Below are positions 1 through 8,959 of a DNA stretch of 64,000 bases, in pieces; the first letter of the stretch is position 1, and the number at the start of each line of letters is the position of its first letter. The stretch comes from Vulcanisaeta distributa JCM 11216 (lineage in GTDB: Archaea > Thermoproteota > Thermoprotei > Thermoproteales > Thermocladiaceae). The stretch lies in assembly GCF_001315985.1 (NCBI RefSeq), contig NZ_BBBI01000002.1, positions 62,001-126,000 of the forward strand. The letters run 5' to 3'. The notes beneath the pieces were generated by a model that was not told the DNA's origin, searched no databases, and saw only the letters and a program-made list of their open reading frames with translations. Made by a program: the position numbers and the translations under genes.

Positions 1-1109
1 GAGGTTACGCAGGATTTCGGAGGTGCCGGAGAGCAGTGTATAGCCCTTACTATCTATGTACCCAAAGGACCACTCAAACAAATCACCCTCAACAAGAGCC
101 TCAGGACCCAACTTTGAAATAGCGGTTATGTATATCTTCTCAAGAGCCTCAGAAGCCAATAACTTTATTGAAGCGGTTTCAGGACCCACAATCTCACCCC
201 CCCTCAATGCAAGCATGAGCATCCTATCATAGAGTTCCTTAATGGCTAAGGCCTCCTCGAGCAGCGCCAACGTATCCGCATCACGCTTTATCTCCGCCAA
301 GTGCTTAGCAACGCTTACTGCGGCATAGGCGAAGGCGCCGCCTATGTTCAGTCTCTCGAAGTTCAGGGTAGTCATGGCAACTCTCCAACCCTCACCGACC
401 TTGCCAACAACGTTCTCCCTGGGGGACCTTAACGTTATCCAGGAAAACCTCACTAAACCCCCCCGGCCTGCCATTGATCTGCTTAATGGGCCTGTAGGTA
501 ATTCCCTCGGATTTCGTGTCCACGATAAACATAGTCAAGCCCCCTATGCCTCTCCTCAGGCGAGCCCGTCCTGGCGAGTAGTAGGTAGTAATTGGCCAGG
601 TGAAAGTCACTGCTCCAGACCTTCCTGCCATTTATTATGAAATAATCACCCTTGTCCTCGGCCCTTGTGGTTATTGCGGCTAGGTCGGAGGCGCAGCATG
701 GTTCTGAGAAGCCCTGGGCCCAAACGTCCTCGCACGTTAGTATCCTCTTCAGGTACTTCTTTTTCTGTTCCTCATTGCCGTGATAAAGAATAGCCGGGCC
801 AGCGACGGATAAGCCAATGCCCGGGCAGCCGGGGGGGTAAACAATACCAAGGCTCAGCGCAACATCCCTTACTATTAATTCCTTCCTAACATCATCGCCA
901 AACCCACCATATTCCTTAGGCCAACTTATACCAACCAAACCAGCTTCGTAAAGCGTTCTATGCCACCTAATGGCTGCATCAATGAATTTAGGGTCCTCAT
1001 AATACCAACCAATACCACCACGCCTAATCCTCATCTCAGGAGGAGCATTCCTAATGAACCAATCCCTAACATAATTCCTGAACCCCCCCTCGAGTTCAGT
1101 CTCTGGCAT
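1..1109 (-). CDS. Acyl-CoA dehydrogenase (3' end off window)
   Basis: FAD enzyme that introduces the alpha,beta double bond into acyl-CoA, the first oxidative step of beta-oxidation. The N-terminal helical part is visible, followed by the segments WAQGFSEP and INGRKVWSS, the middle beta domain (GLTMFIVDT, SEVFLDNVKVP) and the start of the C-terminal four-helix domain (ALVEGDLFEW, LLSGTSEILRN). The frame breaks twice, at a C5 run (540-544) and a G5 run (421-425), each one base longer than the conserved reading needs. Two C7 runs (458-464 and 197-203) add a glycine each. An AT-rich box at about 1135-1142 fits a leaderless ATG at 1109. The gene is divergent from the acyl-CoA synthetase and continues past the left edge. 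Confidence 0.88.
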
Positions 1110-1295
1110 ATAAAAATCTTAATTAATTAAATTATTTTTATAAGTATTGCTTTATCGTAAATAAATGACACGCATAAAATAATAGCAATATAATTTTCCT
1201 ATAGTATATTTAATAACTTATATGATTTAATGAACGAATTAAATAATATGTATTTCCGAGAAAAATTTAAATAAATTTTATTTATAATAAATTTA
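1110..1295. promoter_or_regulatory. Divergent promoter region of the fatty-acid cluster
   Basis: This very AT-rich 186-nt gap separates two divergent CoA-metabolism genes. On the plus strand TTTAAATA (1266-1273) lies about 26 nt before the ATG at 1296, so the synthetase mRNA would be leaderless. On the minus strand a box at about 1135-1142 has the same spacing to the ATG at 1109. No clear operator palindrome was recognised. Confidence 0.55.
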
Positions 1296-3079
1296 ATGAA
1301 AGAGCAGGTCTCGCAAGAACATAAGTATGATACTAGAGAAGAAATCTTTAATGAGATTATACCTGGTTATCAATTAACCATTGACAAAATACTCAAGACA
1401 GGCGTAACGTTATTTCCCAATAATGAGATTGTTTATTGGCCTCCAAATGGCCGTAGGCTTCGTTTTACATTTAGTGAGTTTAATGAGAGGGTTAACAAGC
1501 TTGGATGGGTCCTTAAGGAGCTTGGCGTGGTTGGTGGTGACCCGAGGAGGATGGGTACGAGGGTTGCCATCCTCGATTGGAACACGCATAGATTCCTTGA
1601 GTTGCTATATGCTGTTCCAATGTACGGCGCGGTGCTCCAACCGGTTAATATTAGGCTGGCCTCTGAGGAGATTATTTACGTGATGAATAAGTCCAAGGAC
1701 GAGGTAGCCTTTGTATATTCTGACTTCCTGCCATTGATAAAGGCAATAGCCCCCCCAAAGCTTGAGTACCTAAGGAAGATAGTCGTCATGCATGATGCGA
1801 GGAGCCAATAAAGATTGAGCGTATCGGCAATGCCGAGGTATACGATTATGAGGAGTTGATGAAGGAGGCCAGGGAATTCAATTACCCAGAGGAGCTCGAT
1901 GAGAGGACTGTCATGGTGATGATGTACACCTCAGGCACCACTGGGCTGCCCAAGGCAACGATATTTAGGCATAGGGAAATTGTACTACATGCAATTGCCG
2001 TATTGATAATCGCAGTGTGGAATTGGTACCCAGCGCACTACTTAAGATTCACCAGGAACGCCTATAACCCACTCGGTGAGCCATCACTCCTCCTCGTACC
2101 GTTCTACCACGTACTTGGTTGGGGGGCGCCGTATTACAACATCATGGGTGGTACGCCGAAGATAGTACTGCCGGGTAGGTATGAGTGGAATCACATCATT
2201 AGGTTGATCAAGGAAGAGAAGGTAAAGAATGCGGCGGGTGTGCCAACAATGCTATACCTAATGCTAAGCAGTCCCGAGCTCAAGGACGTGGACCTGAGGG
2301 GGGGATTCCTATGGAGCCTGGGCGGTGCGGCAGCCACTAAGGGTTGATTGAGGAGGCTAGGAAGAGGGGGGGTGTGATATTAACTAATGGTTACGGATTA
2401 ACAGAGACAGCACCAGTCGTTATAGCGCCTGCATTGTCGCCAGACCTAATAACGAGCCTAAGCGAGGAAGAACTCCAGGAATTAATAGTCAACAGCATTG
2501 GAAAGCCCCTACTTTGTTCAAGCCAGGGTAGTTGATGAGAATGGCAAGGATGTGCCTAAGGATGGAAAAACCGTGGGCGAACTGGTGCTGAGGGCACCCT
2601 GGATAACCCTGGGTTATTACGGAGACCCAGAGAAAACAAGGGCCGCCTTTAGGGATGGTTGGTTCCACACTGGGGGGGACTTGGCAACGTGGGATGAGAG
2701 GGGGGGCTTTATCTACATCGTAGATAGGGCTAAGGACGTTATCAAGAGTGGTGGTGAGTGGATATCAAGCCTTAAACTCGAGAGTTTAATATCGCTCCAT
2801 CCAGCAGTTGGGGGGGAGGTGGCGGTCATAGGCGCTGTGCATGAGAAGTGGGGGGGTGAGAGGCCCGTGGCCATCGTCGTGCTGAGGCCGGAGTTCAAGG
2901 GCAGGGTTAAGGAGGAGGATATTATAAATCATGTGAGGAAGTTCGTGGATGAGGGTGTTATACCGAAGTGGTGGGTACCTGATAAGGTGATATTTGTTGA
3001 TGAATTGCCGAAGACCGGCGCCGCTAAGATTGATAAGAAGGTGCTTAGGGATAGATATAGGGATGTATTGATTAAGTAG
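1296..3079 (+). CDS. AMP-forming acyl-CoA synthetase (fatty-acid CoA ligase)
   Basis: Activates a carboxylic acid with ATP and CoA, feeding the adjacent beta-oxidation genes. The ATP-binding loop YTSGTTGLPKA, the motif GYGLTETAPVV, the hinge region GWFHTG(G)DLATWDE and the C-terminal VKSGGEWIS-like segment IKSGGEWIS are all present, and total length (about 590 residues) is normal for the family. The frame breaks at about 1797 and 2344 (one base missing each) and at 2506-2509 (one extra C). At least six G7 runs insert an extra glycine at family motifs, for example HTGGDLA for HTGDLA and KWGGERP for KWGERP. Substrate length cannot be told from sequence. Confidence 0.88.
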
Positions 3080-3142
3080 TGAAAATAATTATTCTCTTTA
3101 AGAATTAAAAATAAATTTATTCCTAATTACCTAGGATAATTT

Positions 3143-4305
3143 ATGGGAAGGGCGTACATAACAGGTTTTCATCAAGTAATTGAGAAGGAGAGCAGGAGAG
3201 GCTTCTTCGAGTTGATTGGCGAGACTGTGCAGGGGGGCTCTTGAGATGGGTGGTATAAGTATTGACGAAATTGATGGGTTAGGTGTTGTGCACACCACCG
3301 CGGTTGATGAAAGGCCGATCAGGATAATGCTCGCTAACCAGGTTGCCAATTACCTGGGTATAAGGAGGCTTAGGTACATTGACGTAGCCGAGTTTGGGGG
3401 GCGCTTCATTCAATGCCCTTGTTTATCGGGCCGTTAGGGCTATTGAGAATGGCCTTGCGAGGGCTGTCTTGGTAATTGGCGGTGGCAAGAGTAGCGTATT
3501 TAGGAGGAGGGGGCATTGATGAGAGTCTTGTGGCTAGGAACTACGTGAGTACCCACAGGGTTATTGAGTTCCTACCAACCAGCGACTACGCATGGTAGCC
3601 CTGAGGTACTCGCATGTGTATAATGCCACTGATGAGGGTAGGGCAATGATTGCCGTCAGGGAGAGAGCCAATGCAAGGTACAATAAGGATGCATTGTTTA
3701 GGGAACCTATAAGTGTCGCTGATGTGTTGGGTTCACCAATGGTGAGTTACCCACTGAGATTGCTGGAGGTTGTAATGCCAGTAGATGGTATGTCGGCATT
3801 CCTAGTTGTTGATGAAGGCCTGGCTAGGAAATCGAGGATCACGCCAATCTCCGTTCTTGGCTACGGTGAGGCTCACGATCCATCCCCACTCTTTGATAGG
3901 GATGATATATTAAATACCGTGATCCCAATAAGCGCGGGTAAGGCACTTAGTGAGGCCGGCATCGGCTTAAACGATATTGACCTATTCATGCTTTATGATG
4001 CCTACACAATAATGGTCGTATTGGAAATAGAGGGTATAGGCTTGACCGAGGAGGGCCTGGGTTGGCGGTTTGCCGAGGAGCATGATTTCTCACCATCATC
4101 CACATACCCAATAAATGTTAACGGTGGTTCTCTAAACACGGGGGGGCAGCCAGCATACATGAGCGGTGGCGTGATACTCACAGAGGCATTAACCCAATTA
4201 TCTGGAATGGCCGGTGAAAGACAGGTCAAGGGAGTCAGCAAGGCGCTTGTTAATGCAATTGGTGGCATACTTAACCACTCAACGACGTTAATCCTCGGTG
4301 TTTAA
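3143..4305 (+). CDS. Thiolase-like acyl-CoA acetyltransferase (SCP-x type)
   Basis: Thiolase-superfamily protein for the last step of beta-oxidation, or a related lyase-type thiolase. It opens MGRAYITGF and carries EMGGISIDEIDG, VIGGGKSS, ITPISVLGYG, the helical region KALSEAGIGLNDID and the thiolase C-terminal elements INVNGG and PAYMSGG. Four frame breaks occur: at G6 runs 3232-3237 and 3396-3401 (five fit the protein), at G5 3509-3513 (four fit), and a missing base near 3591. The gene ends 1 nt before the next ATG, which codes for a DUF35 protein. Pairing of a non-decarboxylating thiolase with a DUF35 OB-fold partner is common in archaea, and some such pairs work as one complex. The usual catalytic Cys/His set was not confirmed, so an aldolase-like role is possible. 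Confidence 0.8.
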
Positions 4306-4306
4306 T

Positions 4307-4653
4307 ATGGAACTCAATGAATTATTGAAAGAATATGATAAAATCTATGAAAGTGGACAAATACCAATAACCCAGTGCAGGGCATGCGGCTATAAATTCC
4401 ACATGCCAAGGACCAGATGCCCCCCCAGGTGCGGCTCAGTGAATCTCACGGTTATCGGCTATGTCGAGGGCACCATTTACTCATACACAATAATAGAGAG
4501 GGGGGGTTACCGGCAAGGGCCATCGTCGTTATCGCGGATTTTGATGGAGCTAAGGTCAAGGCAAATTACATTGGTGAATTAAATGCGCTGAGGATAGGCG
4601 CTAGGGTAAGGGTTGTTAGGAAGGATGGTAATATATACTTTACAAATTATTAA
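4307..4653 (+). CDS. DUF35 OB-fold protein with rubredoxin-like zinc ribbon
   Basis: Small partner protein (about 115 residues) of the upstream thiolase. The N-terminal helix ELLKEYDKIYESGQIP is followed by a zinc ribbon CRACG...CP(P)RCGS and an OB-fold barrel (VIGYVEGTIYSYTII, ADFDGAKVKANYIGEL, IGARVRVV). Known relatives bind the thiolase or acyl-CoA enzyme next to them and cover its active site. A C7 run (4430-4436) puts a second proline inside the CPxC zinc knuckle. A G7 run (4500-4506) where five G fit the protein shifts the frame by two. The ATG at 4307 is preferred because it follows the thiolase stop directly. Confidence 0.82.
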
Positions 4654-4738
4654 TAGGTATATATTGATTATATAAGCTAATATATTAGGAGTAAAAATAC
4701 ACTTAATATTTACACTTACGTAATAGTTAACTTAGTGT

Positions 4739-5934
4739 ATGCCCGAGAGAATACTTATGATTGGATTTGGAACCATGGGAAGCGGCATAACCGAGGTCTT
4801 CGCAATGAATGGCTTTGAGGTTAATGTGTATGATATGTATAGAGACGTAATACCCAAGAGCCTTGAAGGCATTAGGTGGAGCCTTAATAAATTACGTGAG
4901 AAGGGGTCTTTACACGAGGATGTTGATACAATCATGAGGAGGATCCACGTATTTGATAGCCTAAGCAATGCGGCTAAGGATGTTGACCTAGTAATTGAGG
5001 CTGTATTCGAGGACCCCAAGGTCAAGCACCAGGTATACAGGGAATTGGAGGGTTATGTTAGGAGGAATACAATAATTGCAAGCAATACAAGCGGTATACC
5101 AATAACCTACCTACAATCGGTGCTTCAGTACAAGGACAGATTCGCAGGATTTCACTGGTTTAATCCGCCAGTGCTCATGAGACTTGTGGAGGTCATAAAG
5201 GGTAAGGACACAAGTGATGAAACGGCTAATGTGCTCATGGACTTGGCGAGGAGGGTTGGTAAGGAGCCAATACTCGTTAGGCGTGATGTCAGGGGTTTCA
5301 TAGCCAATAGGGTGTTTGGTGTGCTGAGTACGCAAGCCTTCATATTATACATGCGCGGTATTTATGATTATAGGGCAATTGATTCGGCATTGATCTACAA
5401 ACTCGGACTGCCAATGGGTGTCTTCGCGCTCACAGACTTCACGGGAGGGATAAAGCTAAGCTATGAGAGCAGGAACTTGTTTGAGGAGATAGATAGGGTG
5501 GCGCCCGAGACCGAGCCGTCTAAGGGGGGGCTGGCTAAGGCTAGGGCCGTCGTATTCAGCCTAATTGAGAAGATGTACAAGGAGGGCAGGATAGGCATAA
5601 GAACCGGGAAGGGATTCTATGAATACCCGGAGCCAGGTAAGTGGGTTAGGCCGGATATACCGAGGGAACTGGCGGATAGGGTGAACCTACTGGACCTGCT
5701 GGCGCCCATGGTCAACGAATCACTAAGGATGGAGAGGCTGGGCATATGCACCAGGATGATATAGATAAGGCACTAAAACTTGGCTATAACTGGCCAAGGG
5801 GCTTGTTTGAGGTATATGGCAGGGACTTCACGGCTAAGGATGTGGTAAGTACATTGCGAAGAATGAGTGACCTAATGCCAGACCTAAGGGAGTTTTATGA
5901 ACCAGACCCGGCATTACTAAATGAGGCTAGGTGA
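4739..5934 (+). CDS. 3-hydroxyacyl-CoA dehydrogenase
   Basis: NAD-dependent oxidation of 3-hydroxyacyl-CoA, the third step of beta-oxidation. The Rossmann dinucleotide motif GFGTMGSGI is at residues 7-15, followed by VIEAVFED, ASNTSG and the catalytic-histidine segment AGFHWFNPP, then RDVRGFIANRV. The C-terminal helical domain carries GRIGIRTGKGFYEY and the second repeat (IDKALKLGYNWPRG), so the protein has about 395 residues with two dehydrogenase C-domains. A single missing C near 5752 breaks the frame between them. G7 at 5524-5530 adds one glycine. It is separated from the DUF35 gene by 85 nt and may have its own promoter. Confidence 0.9.
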
Positions 5935-5975
5935 ACGTGAGCCCCCCCTCCTAAATGATGTCAAAATCATAACCC

Positions 5976-6679
5976 TCATACGTTTATAACCTTTTCATCC
6001 CTAATCACCGTAGGATTAACGTAGGCGCCCCCTCCCAGGTACTTAATCGCTAAGTCAATTATGAATTGAGCGGAATCAACCAACCTATCTTCATCGATTC
6101 CAGCACCCCCCCAGCCGTTACGATTAAGACATTCCTCGTCTCCGGCCTTATCCTGGTAATCTCGGAATCCCTATAGGGATATACATGCAGGATTAAGCCG
6201 TCCACGGTCGAGAGTATGATTTGATTCCTCGTCAATGCCCTCTGTGGCGAGCCGATCGGGTTGAAGACCTCGCCATCCCTGGCATAGCGAATGACGAGGT
6301 CCTTACCGCCAAAGCTATCAATATCGTAGAGCCCAATAGGCACGAGGAATTTTATACTCGCCACATTACCAATATCAACCATTGGGTTAATCCTCGGCAA
6401 ATCCTCACCCCTGAGAATCCTCCTAAGCAAAGCCTCCTGGGCAGGCCTCTGCTTCGTCGGGTCAATACCAAGCTCATGCCAGTAAAAGTCCCTGTAATAC
6501 CTAATGATTGGGTCATCCTTAAGCCTATCAAGGCTATACTTCGACCTAACTTCCCTAACAGCATCATCAATCATACTTAACAACACACTCGGGTACTCAC
6601 TATTCTTCACGTTACGAACAATGCCCACGCCGACGAAGACCTTACCCCCCCTGAGCTTACCATCTATTGAGAATTTCAC
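5976..6679 (-). CDS. Free-standing B3/B4 (tRNA synthetase editing-type) domain protein
   Basis: Stand-alone protein of the B3/B4 fold found in the phenylalanyl-tRNA synthetase beta chain, where it clears mischarged tRNA; the function of free-standing copies is not firmly known. Visible elements are FVGVGIVRNVKN, KDDPIIRYYRDFYWHELGID, TKQRPAQEALLRRIL, NPMVDIGNVASI and DIDSFGGKDLVIRYA. I place the start at the GTG at 6679 because a TATA box TATTAATA (6701-6708) lies about 26 nt upstream and because family members begin at the equivalent of KFSIDGK; the frame stays open to a GTG at 6745, but that would run through an sRNA gene. At C7 6106-6112 the frame shifts; five C restore a C-terminus ending RDEKVINV. 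Confidence 0.75.
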
Positions 6680-6684
6680 ATGAT

Positions 6685-6708
6685 ACGCGGTAATCCGCGG
6701 TATTAATA
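6685..6708 (-). promoter_or_regulatory. TATA box and CGCGG palindrome before the B3/B4 gene
   Basis: TATTAATA at 6701-6708 sits about 26 nt before the GTG start at 6679. Directly between box and start is a perfect inverted repeat CGCGG-TAAT-CCGCG (6686-6699). The position overlaps where RNA polymerase would load, so it could be a repressor site. This is an inference from position only. Confidence 0.45.
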
Positions 6709-6722
6709 CTTTTACCCGAGCA

Positions 6723-6771
6723 TCAGCTCTGGTGCCAATCCTCACTGCTCAGAAATACCAGTCATCATCAC
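6723..6771 (-). ncRNA. C/D box guide sRNA (2'-O-methylation guide)
   Basis: Reading the minus strand: C box GTGATGA (6771-6765), a 12-nt guide (6764-6753), D' box CTGA (6752-6749), 3-nt spacer, C' box GTGAGGA (6745-6739), a second 12-nt guide (6738-6727) and D box CTGA (6726-6723). Both guides have exactly the 12-nt spacing known for archaeal dual-guide sRNPs assembled by L7Ae, Nop5 and fibrillarin. The D' guide is complementary to AAATACCAGTCA. An AT-rich box TTTTTAATA (6795-6803) lies about 26 nt upstream and is shared with the divergent sRNA at 6827. Confidence 0.82.
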
Positions 6772-6826
6772 TGAGACAAAACCAATTAAGGAAGTTTTTA
6801 ATACCTACCTCAACGCATTTAATACG

Positions 6827-6878
6827 GTGATGACCACCTCGACCCCCCCTGAGCAATGAGGAGTGGTATTACGACTGA
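6827..6878 (+). ncRNA. C/D box guide sRNA, one guide lengthened by a C tract
   Basis: C box GTGATGA (6827-6833), guide 6834-6848, D' box CTGA (6849-6852), spacer GCA, C' box ATGAGGA (6856-6862), 12-nt guide (6863-6874), D box CTGA (6875-6878). The D guide is complementary to TCGTAATACCAC, whose core GTAATACCA resembles the conserved 530-loop of 16S rRNA, so that loop is a possible target. The D' guide is 15 nt because it ends in a C7 run; with four C it would be the canonical 12. The TATA-like TTTTTAATA (6795-6803) lies about 27 nt upstream. The D box touches the stop codon of the convergent csl4 gene. Confidence 0.82.
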
Positions 6879-7451
6879 TCAAGCCCAGTACTCAACAAGG
6901 CTAACCTTACGCCTAACCACAGCACCACAATTAGGCACTGAAGCAACTCCCCCCCACCCTTCCACCTCAATGGATGACCACACCTAGGGCACTTGGCATA
7001 AACCACACCAAGCTGCGCATCCCTTAGGGTCAATGTATACGGTGGATCCCTCGATATAACCCTCGCCCTAATTATATCGCCAATTCCAAGAACCTCACTG
7101 GCGCTACTGGGTTTCCCGTTCAATAATTGGGATGGAGGTACTATACCCGTCACGTCATCCCTTAGCGCAACCTTACTGCCATTATTTTCAACACCAATTA
7201 TCTTCACAACGACAACCCTATCATTTGGCATTGCCACAACCTTACCATAAACAATATCGTTCATTTTCAACAACGAATTACTACTCCTTATCGGCTTAAC
7301 ACTGACCACATGCTCCCGATCATTACGTATGACTACCCCCATAACCTGAGCCCTTAATTTACCATCCGCATCAACCTCAACATTCTCCCCCCGGCAAATA
7401 CTCCTCAGCAACACCAACAACATCTCCTGGAGCAACGACCTCCTTACTCAT
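6879..7451 (-). CDS. csl4: Exosome RNA-binding subunit Csl4
   Basis: Cap subunit of the archaeal RNA exosome; it binds RNA and recruits it to the Rrp41/Rrp42 ring. The N-terminal domain (MSKEVVAPGDVVGV), the S1 barrel (MNDIVYGKVVAMPNDRVVV, IGDIIRARVIS) and the C-terminal zinc ribbon CPRC...C..C are all visible. Two breaks need repair: a C6 run at 7387-7392 where five fit PGENVEVDADG, and one base missing near 6937 that hides the second half of the ribbon (CLNCGAVVRR). A box CTTATAG (7477-7483) fits a leaderless ATG at 7451. The last codon abuts the D box of the convergent sRNA. Confidence 0.85.
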
Positions 7452-7486
7452 GGCTCATCCACCACTCAAACCCTGACTTATAGTCC

Positions 7487-7690
7487 TTGACTAGTGAGCA
7501 CGAAACCCTTTATAAACCTATACCCCCAAAAGCCATTGTGGTTAAGATACTCGTAACAAACCAGCGCTATAGTTATGTGACTAAAGGCCTTAATTTAAAA
7601 ATCACCTCTTACTCCGATTCTCTCATTTTCTCAGTCCTCTTTGCATTAGTCTGTTTGGGTCTCTTTGTCTGTATTATGTCTTTGGATTAG
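7487..7690 (+). CDS. Possible small membrane-anchored protein
   Basis: Open frame of 67 codons with a polar N-terminal half and one C-terminal hydrophobic segment (LIFSVLFALVCLGLFVCI). I recognise no family. A TATA-like TTTATAAAC lies inside the frame at about 7510, which would favour a shorter product or a non-coding transcript. It precedes another hydrophobic ORF with a gap of only 8 nt. It could equally be chance coding potential. Confidence 0.3.
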   Translation: MTSEHETLYKPIPPKAIVVKILVTNQRYSYVTKGLNLKITSYSDSLIFSVLFALVCLGLFVCIMSLD

Positions 7691-7698
7691 GTGGTGAA

Positions 7699-7974
7699 TT
7701 GCGTATGGGTCTTTGGTCCTTAATACACGTACTATTAATTACAATAGTCCACGTACCATGTTTATACGTAGCGCCCTCAAAATCTCACTATCAACATAAG
7801 AGAGTTACAATGCTCTTTGACAGCCTAGGGCCTTTACGTAAATTGGCTTTTATTGTTATTTTAGGTTCGTGGGCCTTCTCCATAATTGCCCTAATTACGA
7901 ATTATATCGTGAGCTTTCTAGGTTTCTTTCTTCCTGTTAAGATCTCGATTATTGTCTTCGCGTCCACGAACTAA
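7699..7974 (+). CDS. Possible small integral membrane protein
   Basis: Open frame of 91 codons with three hydrophobic stretches: LIHVLLITIVHVPCLYV near the N-terminus, LAFIVILGSWAFSIIALI in the middle and IVSFLGFFLPVKISIIVFA at the end. No family recognised. It contains no G/C tract, unlike most genes in the window. The following 180 nt (7975-8155) are AT-rich with no gene that I can see. Confidence 0.35.
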   Translation: MRMGLWSLIHVLLITIVHVPCLYVAPSKSHYQHKRVTMLFDSLGPLRKLAFIVILGSWAFSIIALITNYIVSFLGFFLPVKISIIVFASTN

Positions 7975-8155
7975 ACAATCTCCCTACTCTTAAACTAAAG
8001 CCCTATTAAAATCTACAACATCTATACATAAACCCTCTAACAAACAAATCTAATAGATACATCAGCATAGATAAAGCATACGAGGACAGGTAAGGAGAAA
8101 GGAACAAAATAAAGACATTGCTGATTTTTATATTCAAATGCCAAAATAGTAAAAA

Positions 8156-8959
8156 CTATGTCTGGAAGTCTTGATACATGTCGCATGTGGTGTATTGGTT
8201 AAACATCTGCGTATACTGAACATTAGAATTCTCAGCAGTATTATTAGCGAGCGTACCCTGATATAGATTTACACCGGAGCAGTAATAGAACGTGCCAGAG
8301 CCACCGGAATTAAAAATTACATAAGAGACGTCAGCGCCGGCCCAAACAACATTAGATGGAAACCAATAATCCGAGTATTGAGATGGTATATTCCATACAT
8401 ATGTCCAAGGCCCATTCGTATTAGGTACTGACACCTGCTCATACACATACGAAATCATGCCATTACTATTCATACCATACAGGATATACCAAACAGCGCC
8501 AGAGACGAGAGCCCACGGTACATTTGATACCTCTCCAGGAATTTGTGGTTGCCAAATGAGGGCAGGATAAATCACACATGGGGGGGGTGGGACCCATATC
8601 TGTACAGTGAATAGTAACTCATTAGAATACGCATTGTATGCAATAATTCCCTGGACCCAGTATCCATTGCCTTGAGTACATACGAGATACTGATCTGGGT
8701 TGAACTGCAACGAAATCCAGCCATCATCATTTGGTCCGTAATACTGCACAGTCATAGTATTGACGATAACCGCGTGAACACTTACAAAGCTCGGCGTACC
8801 TGTGGTATCAACCTCATAATTACACCCACCGATAGGTTGTGAGCATGTGTTTTGCGCAACCACGCGTCCTGAGAATACCAACACTACCGTTAACATTATT
8901 AAGAGCGTTAATAAAGCAATAATTGTCACATTCAGGTTCTTCATCACCATGCTAATCAC
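8156..8959 (-). CDS. Secreted protein of unknown function
   Basis: 267 residues with a clear N-terminal signal or anchor (VTIIALLTLLIMLTVVLVF, then SGRVVAQ) and an extracellular part rich in Trp, Tyr, Asn and Gly (NDDGWISLQFNPDQYLV, GNGYWVQGIIAYN, WAGADVSYVIFNSGG). Cys residues early and late (CSQPIGGC, YYCSG, TTCD) could form disulfides. The overall look is that of a secreted beta-rich protein and is loosely reminiscent of thermopsin-like acid proteases, but no catalytic motif was identified. A run of eight G (8580-8587) encodes four prolines. Its ATG overlaps the stop of the upstream secreted-protein gene by 4 nt, so the two are co-transcribed. Confidence 0.6.
   Translation of the reverse strand: MISMVMKNLNVTIIALLTLLIMLTVVLVFSGRVVAQNTCSQPIGGCNYEVDTTGTPSFVSVHAVIVNTMTVQYYGPNDDGWISLQFNPDQYLVCTQGNGYWVQGIIAYNAYSNELLFTVQIWVPPPPCVIYPALIWQPQIPGEVSNVPWALVSGAVWYILYGMNSNGMISYVYEQVSVPNTNGPWTYVWNIPSQYSDYWFPSNVVWAGADVSYVIFNSGGSGTFYYCSGVNLYQGTLANNTAENSNVQYTQMFNQYTTCDMYQDFQT

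Noticed and set aside
2344-2347. Programmed ribosomal frameshifting to explain broken genes
   Set aside because: Breaks occur in unrelated genes, in both directions, and without slippery site plus pseudoknot patterns; homopolymer or sequencing error is simpler.
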